From: Aristolochia californica
Lineage: Eukaryota > Streptophyta > Magnoliopsida > Piperales > Aristolochiaceae
DNA length: 64,000 nucleotides
Assembly: GCA_029961685.1 (NCBI GenBank)
Contig: JARWKL010000008.1
Coordinates: 40,316,821-40,380,820, forward strand
Direction: 5' to 3'
Shown here piece after piece: positions 24,085-33,704 of the stretch (positions within the stretch are counted from its first letter, which is position 1; the number at the start of each line of letters is the position of its first letter). The notes under the pieces were generated by a model. It was not told where the DNA came from. It was given only the letters and a program-made list of their open reading frames with translations, and did not search any database. Made by a program: the position numbers and the translations under genes.

Positions 24085-24240
24085 ACAAGCCTGCACCAAT
24101 AGACCTGCGGACAGCAGCCCGCGCACAGTAGCCCGCGCACAGCAGGCCCGCACACAGTAGCCCACGTAGCAGGCCCGGGCACAGTTGCCCGCACACAGCA
24201 GGCCCGCGCATTAGCAGGCCCGCCTGCGGTGCCAAAACCC
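24085..24240 (-). repeat. GC-rich short-period repeats in the element 1 leader
   Basis: About 150 bases made of variations on AGCAGGCCCGC and CAGTAGCCCGCGCAC, with an abrupt rise in GC against an AT-rich neighbourhood. It lies between the CCCTTTGGGG repeats and the primer-binding site. Confidence 0.75.
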
Positions 24241-24330
24241 AATAAGCCTAAACTTGGCTTATTTTCATTCACAAATAAATAGCCAAAAAATCCAAAAAAA
24301 ATGGAAAAATATTGAAACCTATAATCTATC

Positions 24331-24342
24331 TCTATGATACCA
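24331..24342 (-). other. Element 1 primer-binding site (initiator-Met type)
   Basis: The minus strand reads TGGTATCATAGA, close to the plant copia consensus TGGTATCAGAGC. It lies about 25 bases inside the 5' LTR, farther than usual. Confidence 0.6.
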
Positions 24343-24366
24343 GTAGAGGCATTAATCACTTGTATT

Positions 24367-24935
24367 TGTTAGACTTGATGTCTAATAATAATATAAACAT
24401 CATAGAAAATAGATATTAAATCCTCCATAATTCCATTATCATGAAAACCATACATATATCATAGAATTGAAATAAGAAGAATAAAGAGAGCGTACCTTTC
24501 ATCTTGAAGAATATAAATAGAACTTGAAGTGCACAAGATAACTTTTTATAATTCGTTTACAAGTGATAAGCTTGCTCCCATTCAGCCAGACTAGATGTGC
24601 AAATAGCCTTAGCCTCACTTGTAAGACCATGGAGGAATTTATAGATTTTCAAAGGGTATGGCACTAATGACTATTCATAAGGACACATCCTCTTAGAAGA
24701 GATACATACTCTCAGGAGAGATACATCCCCTCAAGAGAGACACATCTCCTTATTCCCGAGGGATGTGTCCACTAAGTCAATGCACCCTTTTAATCTACCT
24801 CTACAGGGGGATGTGCTGGCCATTATTCCCTGTACTGAACATCCAATGACAAAACATCTAGAAGTGGGCCCCATGCCATATGAATCATGGTAATTTTATT
24901 TTATAAACAATATATTTGAAACCATAATTCCAACA
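24367..24935 (-). repeat. Element 1 5' LTR
   Basis: 569 bases, the partner of 18166-18734. It differs by scattered substitutions, mainly transitions, with no indel. Confidence 0.92.
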
Positions 24936-25096
24936 ATATGTGCTGAAATGTGCAGATTATTTATCGCCGTCGTCGGGTAGATAGAATCTGTGCTCCAGTT
25001 GAGTCCCAACCATACGGAGCGCAGAAGAAAGACTTGTGGTTTGGCATAAAAAATGTTCCTAGGGATTGATTGGTAGATGGTGGCGTGCGGATTCCG

Positions 25097-25751
25097 TGTT
25101 GAGAATCAACACCAGCGGGCCCAGCCAGTGTGGGCCCACCCTTTTGTGTTTAAGTGTTGACGCACAGTGTGTTGGGTATAAGAGATATATTAGGTTAAAA
25201 ATAAAAAAGAGAGAAAGGGGGTTATAGCGGTAGGGTGTGTGAGAAGAAACAGGGGCTGGAAAAATACGCCAGAGAAAAGAAAAAGGGGAGCTAGGGCAAG
25301 AGAAGTGCGTCGCCGTCATAGTTGCCGCAGAAGAGAGAGCCGCAGAGGCTCGTTGTTGCCAGAACAGAGAACAGAGTGCTGTTTGCTGCTGTTGCCGGAA
25401 CAGAGAACAGTGTTGTTGCTACTGTTGCCGTAGTCGGAGCTCGGGACTCGGGACTGTTGTCGGAAGAGGTCAGGGTTGGACACCGACGTTGTTACCAGAG
25501 AGGAGAGAGCCATGGTGGCTCGCCTTTGCTGGACAGAGGGGTCGAGGAGCGACGTTGCTGTTGATCTGTGTGCACAGAAAGGAGGTTCCCTTTTTTTTTA
25601 AAGTTTTATTTCTGTTAATACTTTGTTTGTGAACTCGATTTGTATATTTTATTATGAGAAAGTGAATTTTCCAGATGCTATGCTATGTACTCAGAATGTG
25701 GATTGAATAGATTAGCAGAATTGTGGGTGTGTTTGTGAAATTTATTCAACA
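25097..25751 (+). repeat. Element 2 5' LTR (655 bp)
   Basis: It contains the inner near-repeat CAGAACAGAGAACAG / CGGAACAGAGAACAG separated by a GTTGCTGCTGTTGC-like spacer. A TATAAGAGATATA-type TATA region is near 25178. It is about 49 bases shorter than its partner, mainly from one missing block after GTGCGTCGCCG. Confidence 0.88.
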
Positions 25752-25752
25752 A

Positions 25753-25765
25753 TTGGTATCAGAGC
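25753..25765 (+). other. Element 2 primer-binding site
   Basis: TTGGTATCAGAGC, an exact plant copia initiator-methionine tRNA complement, starts about one base after the LTR. Confidence 0.85.
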
Positions 25766-25881
25766 AGGACAGTCAGGGACCGTTCTTTTGTTTGGTGAAG
25801 GTATCTTGAGGTGTAAGCAGTAAGACACTCTGCAAGGTTACTGTTATCTGAGGTTGTTGGGTAGAGTGAAGTTGTGCCAAC

Positions 25882-26860
25882 ATGATGAATGACTTTCATG
25901 TGGGTGGAGGAGTCAAGAAGCTCAACCACAAAAAACTATAATACGTGGTCAACATGTATTGAGTCTTACCTACAAGGTCAAGACCTGTGGGAGGTTGTTG
26001 GTGGCAGTAAAACTACACAACCAATGGCAGAGGATGCCAATGGGACCCTGCGGAAATGGAAAATTAAAGTAGGCAAAGCAATGTTTGCTTTAAAGACCAC
26101 AGTTGAAGAAGAAATGTAGGAGCACATTCGGGATACAAAAACACCGAAGGAAGCATGGGACATCTTCGCTGTACTGTTCTCAAAGAAGAATGATGTAAGG
26201 TTGCAACTGCTTGAGAACGAGCTATTATCAATGGCGCAATGCGACATGACCATTGCTCAGTATTTCCACAAGATGAAGTTGATATGTCGGGAAATTTCAG
26301 ATTTAGACCCAAAAGCTCCCATTGGGGAAACCAGGATAAAGAGGATAATTACCCATGGTTTAAGACCCGAATATCGAGGGTTCATTGCCGCTATACAGGG
26401 ATGGTCGACTCCACCATCACTTGTTGAGTTTGAAAATTTACTTGCTGGTCAAGAAGCCTTGGCTAAGAAAATAGGAGAAGTCTAACTGAAAAGTGAGGAG
26501 GAAACACTTTACACTAGCAAGAGCAGAGGTAATGTCAAGCGATACACTGGCAGTAGGTCTAGAAAGGATGGTGACAAGGTGAAAAGTCACCAAGAAAAGA
26601 GAAGCTCTTATCAGAAAAATCACCAAGAAGAGGAAAGCTCTTATCAGAAAATCACCAAGAAGAGGGAAACTCTCGTCAAGGGGGAGCTTCGAAGAATCGT
26701 GAAAATAATAGAAGGTTTGATGTCAAGTGTTACAACTACGGGAGGATCGGCCACATAGCGAGAAATTGTTGGTCCCAGAAACAGCCTGTTGAAGGTAACA
26801 CTGTCACTTACACATCTCAGGAGAAAATTGAAGAGGAGTAGGATGCTGAAGCACATTTTG
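25882..26860 (+). pseudogene. Element 2 gag remnant
   Basis: The frame starts MMNDFHVGGGVKKL, shifts at about 25930, then reads NYNTWSTCIESYLQGQDLW, KVGKAMFALKTT, EHIRDTKTPKEAWD and LENELLSMAQCDMTIAQYFH, which is copia gag (UBN2-type) sequence. Stops fall at 26117 and 26483. A further shift leads to a degenerate zinc knuckle CYNYGRIGHIARNC at about 26723-26764, in which the second Cys is Tyr. An acidic tail follows to about 27000. It is broken beyond use. Confidence 0.85.
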
Positions 26861-27078
26861 TTATGGGGGAAGAAGAATGTGAAGAAGAATTAGCTCTCAC
26901 TGTAACAACACCTGAACAGATAAGTGATGATATGTTGAAGAAAAGGGAAAGAGAAGAGGAATTTGAGAGAGATGAAGAAGGTTTCTTCACAACTGTAGAT
27001 TTTTGTTGAAACGGATGAAGATGATGAGGAGAGTGATGTGAATACTATCATGGATCAGATTCTTGTGAAGGGATTTGA

Positions 27079-28257
27079 CAGAGTTCGAATTTCTGCTTTT
27101 TGGTGGATGAGTGGGACAGTCTGGGGGATCATGAAGATAAGTCAGAAAATAAAGAAAATGTTGAGTTCAGAGTTACTGACTCTCTATCAATTGCCCAAGA
27201 GATGCCTTTAGTCATGGTAACTGAAACATTGAAGCCTACAACTATTGAGGATGAACTGAAGCTAGAGACGCAACAATCTGATACTTCTGCACGTTCCCAA
27301 GGTGTTTACCTTAGTGGAAAGGTTGAGGACATTTTAAATGGTGATAGGGCCCTTGCCGAAGCCACTAGGGCATTGGATAATCATGAGAATGGTGGAGTCA
27401 ATGCTGAAGCTATTCCTGTTTCTGTCAGTATGTGTGAACTGGCAGATGTTGCAGCTGTCAGTGTCGGAAACAACGATGAGATAGGAAACATGATTTCTGA
27501 AGCAATGAGTAAAGTTGGAAGGAAGAGTGTGGTGACACTTGACAAAGGAAAAAGTGTTGAGAATAGCCTCTATGTTGTAGAGGGCATGCAGTTTGACCGT
27601 GGTTATATCTCTCCGTACTTTGTTACTTACAGTGAAAAGATGGCTGTTGAATATGAGAATTGCAAGTTGCTTCTTGTGGATAGGAATATTACCAATGCCA
27701 GAGATTTGATCAATGTTTTGGAAGATGCTCTTCAGGGAGGATATCCTATTTTGATAATTGTTGAGGATATTGAACAAGAAGCTTTGGCAACCCTTGTTGT
27801 TAACAAGCTTAGAGGTGCCTTAAAAATTGCTACACTTAAAGCACTGGGATTTGGTAAAAGAAAGAGTCAGTACTTGGATGATATTGCTATTCTGACTGGA
27901 GCCACTGTGATTAGAGATGAAGTTGGTCTGTCTCTTGATAAAGCTGACAAGGAGGTCCTTGGTCTTGCTGCCAAAGTGATGCTCACCAAGGATGCAATCA
28001 CTACTGTTGGTAATGGCAGTACACAAGAAGCTGTATATAAGCGGGTGGCTCAAATCAGGAATTTGATTGCGGTTGCTGAGCAAGAGTATGAAAAAGAGAA
28101 GCTGAATGAAAGAATTGCTAAACTCTCTGGGGGTGTTTCTGTCATTCAGGTAGGACCACAAACAGAAACAGAGTTGAAAGAAAAGAAACTAAGAGTTGAG
28201 CGGCCTAGTCCTGAGTATGGTCGTGGTCCCAGCCCATACAGAAGGTCTGAGGACTAG
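27079..28257 (+). CDS. chimeric open frame: chaperonin-60 beta segment plus SR-protein-like tail, carried by element 2
   Basis: The frame is open for about 390 codons after a TGA at 27076; the first ATG within it is at 27201 (residue 35, numbered from 27100). Residues about 1-112 are acidic and not recognised. Residues about 113-367 (27436-28200) match plastid Cpn60 beta: [64 protein letters not shown] and [14 protein letters not shown]. This is the intermediate and apical part; both equatorial (ATP-binding) ends are missing. The last 18 residues, [18 protein letters not shown], look like the RS domain of a plant SR splicing factor. No introns remain, so capture from spliced RNA is inferred. 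No stop interrupts it, yet substitutions such as APGFGER-type to ALGFGKR suggest drift. Whether it is translated is unknown. Confidence 0.75.
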   Translation, partial: QSSNFCFLVDEWDSLGDHEDKSENKENVEFRVTDSLSIAQEMPLVMVTETLKPTTIEDELKLETQQSDTSARSQGVYLSGKVEDILNGDRALAEATRALDNHENGGVNAEAIPVSVSMCELADVAAVSVGNNDEIGNMISEAMSKVGRKSVVTLDKGKSVENSLYVVEGMQFDRGYISPYFVTYSEKMAVEYENCKLLLVDRNITNARDLINVLEDALQGGYPILIIVEDIEQEALATLVVNKLRGALKIATLKALGFGKRKSQYLDDIAILTGATVIRDEVGLSLDKADKEVLGLAAKVMLTKDAITTVGNGSTQEAVYKRVAQIRNLIAVAEQEYEKEKLNERIAKLSGGVSVIQVGPQTETELKEKKLRVERPSPEYGRGPSPYRRSED

Positions 28258-28367
28258 AGGTACTCCTGATGTTGAGAGAGATGAAAGGCCAAAAGATGAG
28301 GAGGTCGAGATGCGTGACCGTGTTGATGATGCATGATCTAGGCATGAGGGCTGATGTTGAGGGGGAG
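28258..28367 (+). other. continuation of the captured SR-like sequence and polypurine tract
   Basis: After the stop at 28255 another frame reads [20 protein letters not shown], still charged, so the captured SR-like segment probably continues out of frame to about 28335. GATGTTGAGGGGGAG at 28353-28367 is the polypurine tract next to the 3' LTR. Confidence 0.5.
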
Positions 28368-29071
28368 TGTTGAGAATCAACACCAGCGGGCCCAGCCAGT
28401 GTGGGCCCACCCTTTTGTGTTTAAGTGTTGACGCATAGTGCGTCGGGTATAAGAGATACAGTAGGTTAAAAATAAAAAAGAGAGAAAGGGGATTATAGCA
28501 GTAGGGTGTGCGAGAAGAAACAGCGGCCGGGAAAAATACGTGAGAGAAAAGAAAAAGGGGAGCTAGGGCAAGAGAAGTGTGTCGCCGGTACTGGAAGGGA
28601 AGGTCCTGCTGCAGGTGTCGTCGCCGTCGTAGTTGCCGCAGAAGAGAGAGCCGCAGAGGCTCGTTGTTGCCGGAACAGAGAACAGAGTGCTGTTTGCTGC
28701 TGTTGCCAGAACAGAGAACAGTGTTGTTGCTGCTGTTGCCGTAGCCGGAGCTCGGGACTCGGGATTGTTGTCGGAAGAGGTCAGGGTTGGACGCCGACGT
28801 TGTTACTAGAGAGGAGAGAGCCGTGGTGGCTCGCCTTTGCTGGACAAAGGGGTTGAGGAGCGACGTTGCTGTTGAACAGTGTCAGCGTGCACAGAAAGGA
28901 GGTTCCCTTTTTTTTTTTTCAAGTGTTTTGTCTGTTAATATTTTGTTTGTGAACTCGATTTGTATATTTTATTATGAGAAAGTGAATTTGCCAGATGCTA
29001 TGCCATGTACTCAGAATGTGGATTGAATAGATTAGCAGAATTGTAGGTGTGTTTGTGAAATTTGTTCAACA
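28368..29071 (+). repeat. Element 2 3' LTR (704 bp)
   Basis: Same ends as the 5' LTR. It includes an extra block of about 39 bases after GTGTGTCGCCG (GTACTGGAAGGGAAGGTCCT and following) and a few extra bases near AACAGTGTCAGCGTGC. Confidence 0.88.
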
Positions 29072-29639
29072 TTCCGCAAAAACAAAGGTTTGAATCCAGA
29101 TTTAACGAGGTTTATAAGTTCCTTGTCAAAACCCTGTACCTCTTTGGCGAGTTCATCGTCTGGGTCCTGAAATTTTCCCACAAGAAACAGACGATCACAT
29201 CCAACTCTGAAACTGTTCAAGTTTCAGACGATAACACCAATCCAACTCTATACAATGGAATGAGTAGCAGCAAGCAATTACCTTTTCCATCGTAGAGTTG
29301 AGAGAGAGTAGAAATTTGGAAAGCAGTGAGAAAGATGTTCCCACTGAAGTACTCTGATCAGCCTTTTCTTTTGAAGATTCTACCTGCAGCAGATGGGGAG
29401 TGCGAATTGATCAGTGGCGACGACTCTCCCCAACAAAAATGAGAAGAACGAATTACATTTACTATCTACAGAGTCGAGAGCAGGAATGAAACATCACCAG
29501 AAAGATGACTGGAAGTCATGATGCAACTCGTTCGCAGTTGTCTGAGGCAGAAATTGAGCTGTGAATAACGAAAACAGAAGAAAATGAACAGGGAAAAGGC
29601 AGAGGCCGAGATTGAGCTGTGAATGAAGTCTTGATCAAT

Positions 29640-29945
29640 CAAACTCTAGTGAAATTGACAGCCATCCTTGGCTTTGGCTTAATAACTAAGATAAGATGGC
29701 ATTTGACTTCATTAATATCAATTCAGTCTTCATCTTGACCAAACCTATTTGTTGAATTAAAATTTGAAATTTTTACTCATATATGCTGTTCTAGTCCTCT
29801 TAAAAGCTCAACATAATTGACATCCTCACCCAATTTAACATAAAAAAAATTAGATTTCCTACAATGGAGATTAAGAAAAAAAAGAGTGCTAGAAGTACAC
29901 GCACGATGATTTGTTTTTTAAGGTTTTAGAATTTCTTGGATTTCT
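29640..29945. repeat. R1 flank repeat, copy 3 (partial)
   Basis: Matches the second half of R1 from the GTGAAATTGACAGCC block to the AGAGTGCTAGAAGTACAC block. 29945-30140 is unmatched sequence also seen near 34390-34540 (CCAACCCAAATCTGACCTAC block). Confidence 0.65.
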
Positions 29946-30144
29946 TGGAAGTCTAACAGTTAGACTGGTGACAAATTAGGTTCAACTCATTCTAATTAAA
30001 AAAGATCGAATCCAACCCAAATCTGACCTACCTCGTTCGTGCATCCAAGTTAACTTGGCCGAGTCGGTGGGTCAAGTTGCTAGGTTGTTGAAACCAGGGT
30101 GTCCCCCAATCCTCTTTTTTTAAATGTTAATTTTTCTATATTTT

Positions 30145-30395
30145 ATTCATAAATTCAACCCCAATTTCTATTGTGGAGGTCAAAAAAAGGAATGAACAGA
30201 AAAAAATGCTCTCCAACATAGTAAGCAGAATAATTAATGCTGCTGCAATAAGAGACATGTTAAACCTTATTCCACAATACCTGTTAACTTCCTTGCACAA
30301 CTTGTCAAAATACATATTAAAGGGGATTTCTTGTACTTGGAGTCGTTGATGTTAAAATAAAACTAAAACTGGTGGTATGTAGAAATGTATATAAT
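30145..30395 (-). pseudogene. DUF247 3'-end remnant 1
   Basis: Matches the last exon end of the 6683-8224 gene (GTGGAGGTC, CTCCAACATAGTAAGCAGAATAA-like block, TGCTGCAATAAGAGA) but lacks about 63 bases covering the PW...ARLM segment. It runs out after about 150 coding bases. The same deletion is in the remnant at 34750. Confidence 0.75.
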
Positions 30396-30409
30396 AGTGC
30401 ATTTTATAC

Positions 30410-30965
30410 AAGAAATAAACCAAAGATCAAACCTTCAATTTTGATACCGTATCAAAGTTATTCGAATATATAACTAGATGTATGAAAAACAAAACATGCA
30501 AACCAGTTTTATGTGGTTTAAACCTCGAAAGCCTAATCATTAGGAGAGAGAGAGAGAGAGAGAGAGTTAAGTAGATTAATAATGCCAGCCAAGAAAGGAT
30601 TAAATGAAGATTGCACAAGTTTCATGGGTTGACTAAGAGCAAGCACTTTGGATGTTGATTCCTTTTGTACTTGTTCACATTAGAACATAAAAAAAGTTTG
30701 TGTGCAGATGGTGCATCTTTTTATTATGTGTTCTTCAATTTCATAGTCTTTGTCTGTACATGAATGCTGGTGTCTTTGTCTATATATAACAAGCGAAAGA
30801 AACCAATAGAACTACTCTTTTTCTTGGAAATCCATGTGGGTCTCAAACAAAATTATGATTTATGTGAAGATAAAATAGATGCAATTGACTTAGAAAGTTC
30901 ATCAACAAACACCGCACAAAAACATGCTTGTGGCATAGAAGCCACAGTGCAAGACCCCACACATT
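30410..30965. repeat. R2 repeat, copy 2
   Basis: Contains a (GA)12 tract at 30544-30567. It is closest in sequence to the copy at 37745 in the second half (CTACTCTTTTTCTTGG, GACTTAGAAAGTTCATC). It runs directly into the decayed foldback next to B2. Confidence 0.75.
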
Positions 30966-31101
30966 AGTTGAAAATGAGAATTTGATCGTTATCTCATTTT
31001 TACTAACTATTTTTGGAAATAATAATAGTTCAAACAGACCCCTAAACAATAAAATAAAGAGAGAAATTTTGCAGACGGAAACATATGGTACTTCAAAACC
31101 A

Positions 31102-32607
31102 CTAATGGGGTCGATAATAGGAATAAGCAGAAAAGAATGTCTGTGTAGCAGTCATCAAAAGGGCCAAAATAGCTCCTGTAATGTAAATAGTTGCCCAAGG
31201 ACTGCTAAAGTAGTCGACCTTTAGCTTTGCCCTCCACAGGTTAAATCTATTGCGGCAATACCTATTCAACTCTTTGCTCAAATGAGGAAGAAAACCATCT
31301 TTTTCTCCAATATAGACAAGGTTGCTGCTCAAACCATTGAAAAGAGAAGCAACTTGCTCTTCGGATCCCAAAGTCTGTTCAAGGATTCCTTCACGATTGA
31401 GTATCTGAACATCCTCCACTACATTGATAATATAATCCATGAAGATGGCATAACTGGTGAAGTACGCCCCGACAGTAAAATGAAATTGCTCCCAAGCAGT
31501 AAAATTTCGCAGTAGAGTTTCAGTGTTGCTATCAAGACGTAAAAAAGGAATTTCCAGAACACCTCTGTGGAATGTGATGTTCGAGAATCCGGGAGTTTTT
31601 TTCTTTCGAAACTTTATACCAGCTTCTTGGAGTCTTCTAGCAGAGGGAATGGTTTTCATTGTCATTTGCTCCACTGGTGGAGATACAAAGATTGGAAGTT
31701 GAGGAGGCGGGCGTGAAAATGTGAGACTCTTCGTTTTGTCGAATAAGGATCCTATCAACCCTTGAGTTTTAGGTGGGTTGTTTGAAGGAACGAGATGATA
31801 ATGAACTAAATGTAGAAGATGATAGATAGATTTGGAATCCAACGGAGGAGTTTGCTTATAATTAACATCCAAAAAGTGTTCAAAGAATCCAAGGCAGAGG
31901 TTTACCAATGGAGGATACTGAGATTTATCGAGGATCACCATGTCATAAATTCGTTGAAGAGCAAAGAAAGGAACCTGATTCTTGACTGGGAGGAAGTCCA
32001 CCCATAAGGTTTGGATCCCTGAGGAACAAATTTGATCAACTTGGGGCGTGAGTCTGCCTTCATGGAATAAGATCAGAACATCGAGTATGTGGCAACAACT
32101 CAGAACCAGAGAAATCAAATTTGGGAGGTCTACGGTGACGATGGTAAAGTGACAAGCTTTTATTTCCTCCCTCATTGCGTTCATGGCCCTGATATAATCC
32201 TCAAAAGAGATGTTCGGATTTCGAGTGAGGATCGAATACATATGTGCTGAAATGTGCAGATTATTTATCTCCGCCGTCGGGTAGACAGAATCTGTGCTCC
32301 AGTTGAGTCCCAAACATACGGAGCGAGGAAGGAAGACTTGTGGTTTGGCATCAAAAATGTTGCTGGGGATTGATTGGTAGATGGTGGCGTGCGGATTCCC
32401 TACAAACAAGGGTTTGAATCCAGATTTAACGAGGTTTATAAGTTCCTTGTCAAAACCCTGTGTCTCTTTGGCGAATTCGTCGTCTGGGTCCTGAAATTTC
32501 CCACAAGCAAATCACATCCAAATCTGAAACTGTTCATGTTTCAGACGATAAGACCAATCCAACTCTATAGAATGGAATGAGTAGCAGCAAGCAATTACCT
32601 TTTCCAT
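31102..32607 (-). CDS. DUF247 B-type copy B2, two-exon model
   Basis: Exon 1 is 32599-32607 (ATGGAAAAG), the intron 32491-32598 (donor AAG|GTAATT, acceptor AAATTTCAG|GAC), and exon 2 31102-32490 (463 codons including stop). The product is 465 residues. Exon 2 alone has no ATG before about residue 110 although DUF247 similarity starts earlier (DKELINLVKSGFKPLF, IFDAKPQVFLPRSV), which argues for the small first exon. Later blocks are NISFEDYIRAMNAMREEIKAC, WVDFLPVKNQVPFFALQRIYD, SIYHLLHLVHYHLVPSNNPP, ARRLQEAGIKFRKKKTPGF, RGVLEIPFLRLD, WEQFHF and NRYCRNRFNLWRAKLKVDYF, with a C-terminal hydrophobic segment and YSYYRPH. The C-terminal segment (ATIYITGAILALL) differs from B3. Confidence 0.8.
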
Positions 32608-32944
32608 CGTAGAGTTGAGAGAGTAGAAATCTGGAAAGCAGTGGGAAAGATGTTCCCTCTGAAGTTCTCTGATCAGCCTTTTGTTTTGAAGATTCTACCT
32701 GCAGCAGATGGGGAGTGCGAATTGATCAGTGGCGACGACTCTCCCCAACAAAAATGAGAAGAACAAATTACATTTACTATCTACAGAGTCGAGAGCAGGA
32801 ATGAAACATCACCAGAAAGATGACTGGAGGTCATGATGCAACTCGTTCGCAGTAGTCTGAGGTAGAGATAGAGCTGTGAATACCGAAAATAGAAGAAAAT
32901 GAACAGGGAAAAGGGCGAGGCTGAGATTGAGCTGTGAATGAAAT

Positions 32945-33211
32945 CTTGATCAATCAAACTCTAGTGAAATTGACAGCCATCCTTGGCTTTGGCTTAATAA
33001 CTAAGATAAGATAGCATTTGGCTTCTTTAATATCAATTCAGTCTTCATCTTGACCTGACCTATTTGTTGAATTAAAATTTGATTTTTTTACTCACATATG
33101 CAGTTCTAGCCCGATAAAAAAGCTCAACATAATTGACAACCTCACCCAATGTAACAAAAAAAATTTGATTTCCTACAATGGAGATTAAGAAAAAAAAGAG
33201 AGCTAGAAGTA
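32945..33211. repeat. R1 flank repeat, copy 4 (partial)
   Basis: Matches R1 from the AATTGACAGCCATCC block to AGCTAGAAGTACAC, then is joined abruptly to the start of an A-type DUF247 gene. 32608-32945 matches the B-type 5' flank seen at 29291-29640 and 55429-55754. Confidence 0.65.
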
Positions 33212-33256
33212 CACATCCAGTAAGTGAGTGAAGAGATCTCTTGCATCTTCTGCCAT
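33212..33256 (-). pseudogene. DUF247 A-type remnant: first 15 codons only
   Basis: The minus strand reads ATG and the codons MAEDARDLFTHLLDV, identical to A1 and A2, then runs straight into R1 sequence. The rest of the gene (about 495 codons) is missing. Upstream of the ATG, 33257-33660 keeps the A-type leader, including both sites of the putative 5'-UTR intron. An intact promoter/leader with a decapitated reading frame remains. Confidence 0.85.
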
Positions 33257-33704
33257 ATCTCCCTTCCCCTCCTACTACCACTAGACAGTTACTCAGCAAT
33301 TGACTAAAACAATATGATACCAGGTGCAGTTAGATTGATTTCTCCAATCTTGAAATGACATTTCCTTGTGAAGAAATCAAGTTACCGTAAAAAGAACTAA
33401 GCATGTGAATCGTATCTGCTTGACAAAGATTCCAGTATTCTTCTACATTACCGAGCATGAATGATTAGTAGAAAGAGAAAGCAGGAGAAGCAGAAAGCAG
33501 AACTAAACTGAATCAAAGAATGTTGTACCTGAAGAAGAATCTGACCACTCCAGAAACTGATACAGCCACTATAGAGAATTTCCAGAAGAGGACTGACCTT
33601 GCAGAGATATGCCTCATTTACTCATATTTATACACCAAGTAAGAAAAAGGGTAGCCACCAAGGTAGACGTTCCTGAAATGGGAGAGAAAGTTGCTGCAAT
33701 GGGT

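Larger units (their letters stand above)
18166..24935 (-). mobile_element. Element 1: Ty1/copia LTR retrotransposon (6770 bp), decayed
   Basis: Two 569-base LTRs (TGTTAGAC...TTCCAACA) flank a minus-strand gag-pol region with the copia order protease, integrase, reverse transcriptase, RNase H. The flanking 5-base duplication is ATACG on the left and ATATG on the right, a single transition. By eye the LTRs differ at about 15 positions, so the insertion is not very recent. The element lies inside exon 2 of DUF247 B1. Confidence 0.93.
25097..29071 (+). mobile_element. Element 2: non-autonomous LTR retrotransposon with captured host sequences (3975 bp)
   Basis: LTRs start TGTTGAGAATC and end TTCAACA. 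The 5-base target duplication TTCCG is perfect. The primer-binding site TTGGTATCAGAGC follows the left LTR, and a polypurine tract (GAGGGGGAG) precedes the right LTR. Between them lie a damaged copia gag and then an open frame derived from host genes. Protease, integrase, reverse transcriptase and RNase H are all absent, so movement would need proteins from another element. It is inserted in exon 2 of DUF247 B1, 161 bases from element 1. Confidence 0.9.
17059..29290 (-). pseudogene. DUF247 B-type copy B1, broken by two LTR retrotransposons
   Basis: Gene order on the minus strand is: first exon 29282-29290 (ATGGAAAAG), intron 29167-29281, exon 2 start 29077-29166 (KEVQGFDKELINLVKSGFK), then element 2, exon 2 middle 24936-25096, then element 1, and exon 2 remainder 17059-18165. 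The target-site duplications TTCCG and ATACG/ATATG mark the breaks. Two further lesions lie in the 3' part. A 35-base deletion at about 17378 removes sequence that B3 retains at 54239-54273 and shifts the frame. One base is lost near 17115 in the C-terminal membrane segment. A conserved Trp in the WEQF block is changed to Ser. Recognisable blocks include HSILTRNPNISFEDYIRA and FFALQRIYDMVILDKSQYPP. No functional product is expected. Confidence 0.85.

Noticed and set aside
25239..25564. Arg/Leu-rich frames in element 2 LTRs (also 28506-28856)
   Set aside because: These are translations of the GC-rich LTR repeat sequence in several frames; not protein-coding.
30168..30330. A functional short DUF247 protein from the remnant
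   Set aside because: The central part of the gene is absent and the remaining stretch has an internal deletion; it is a relic.
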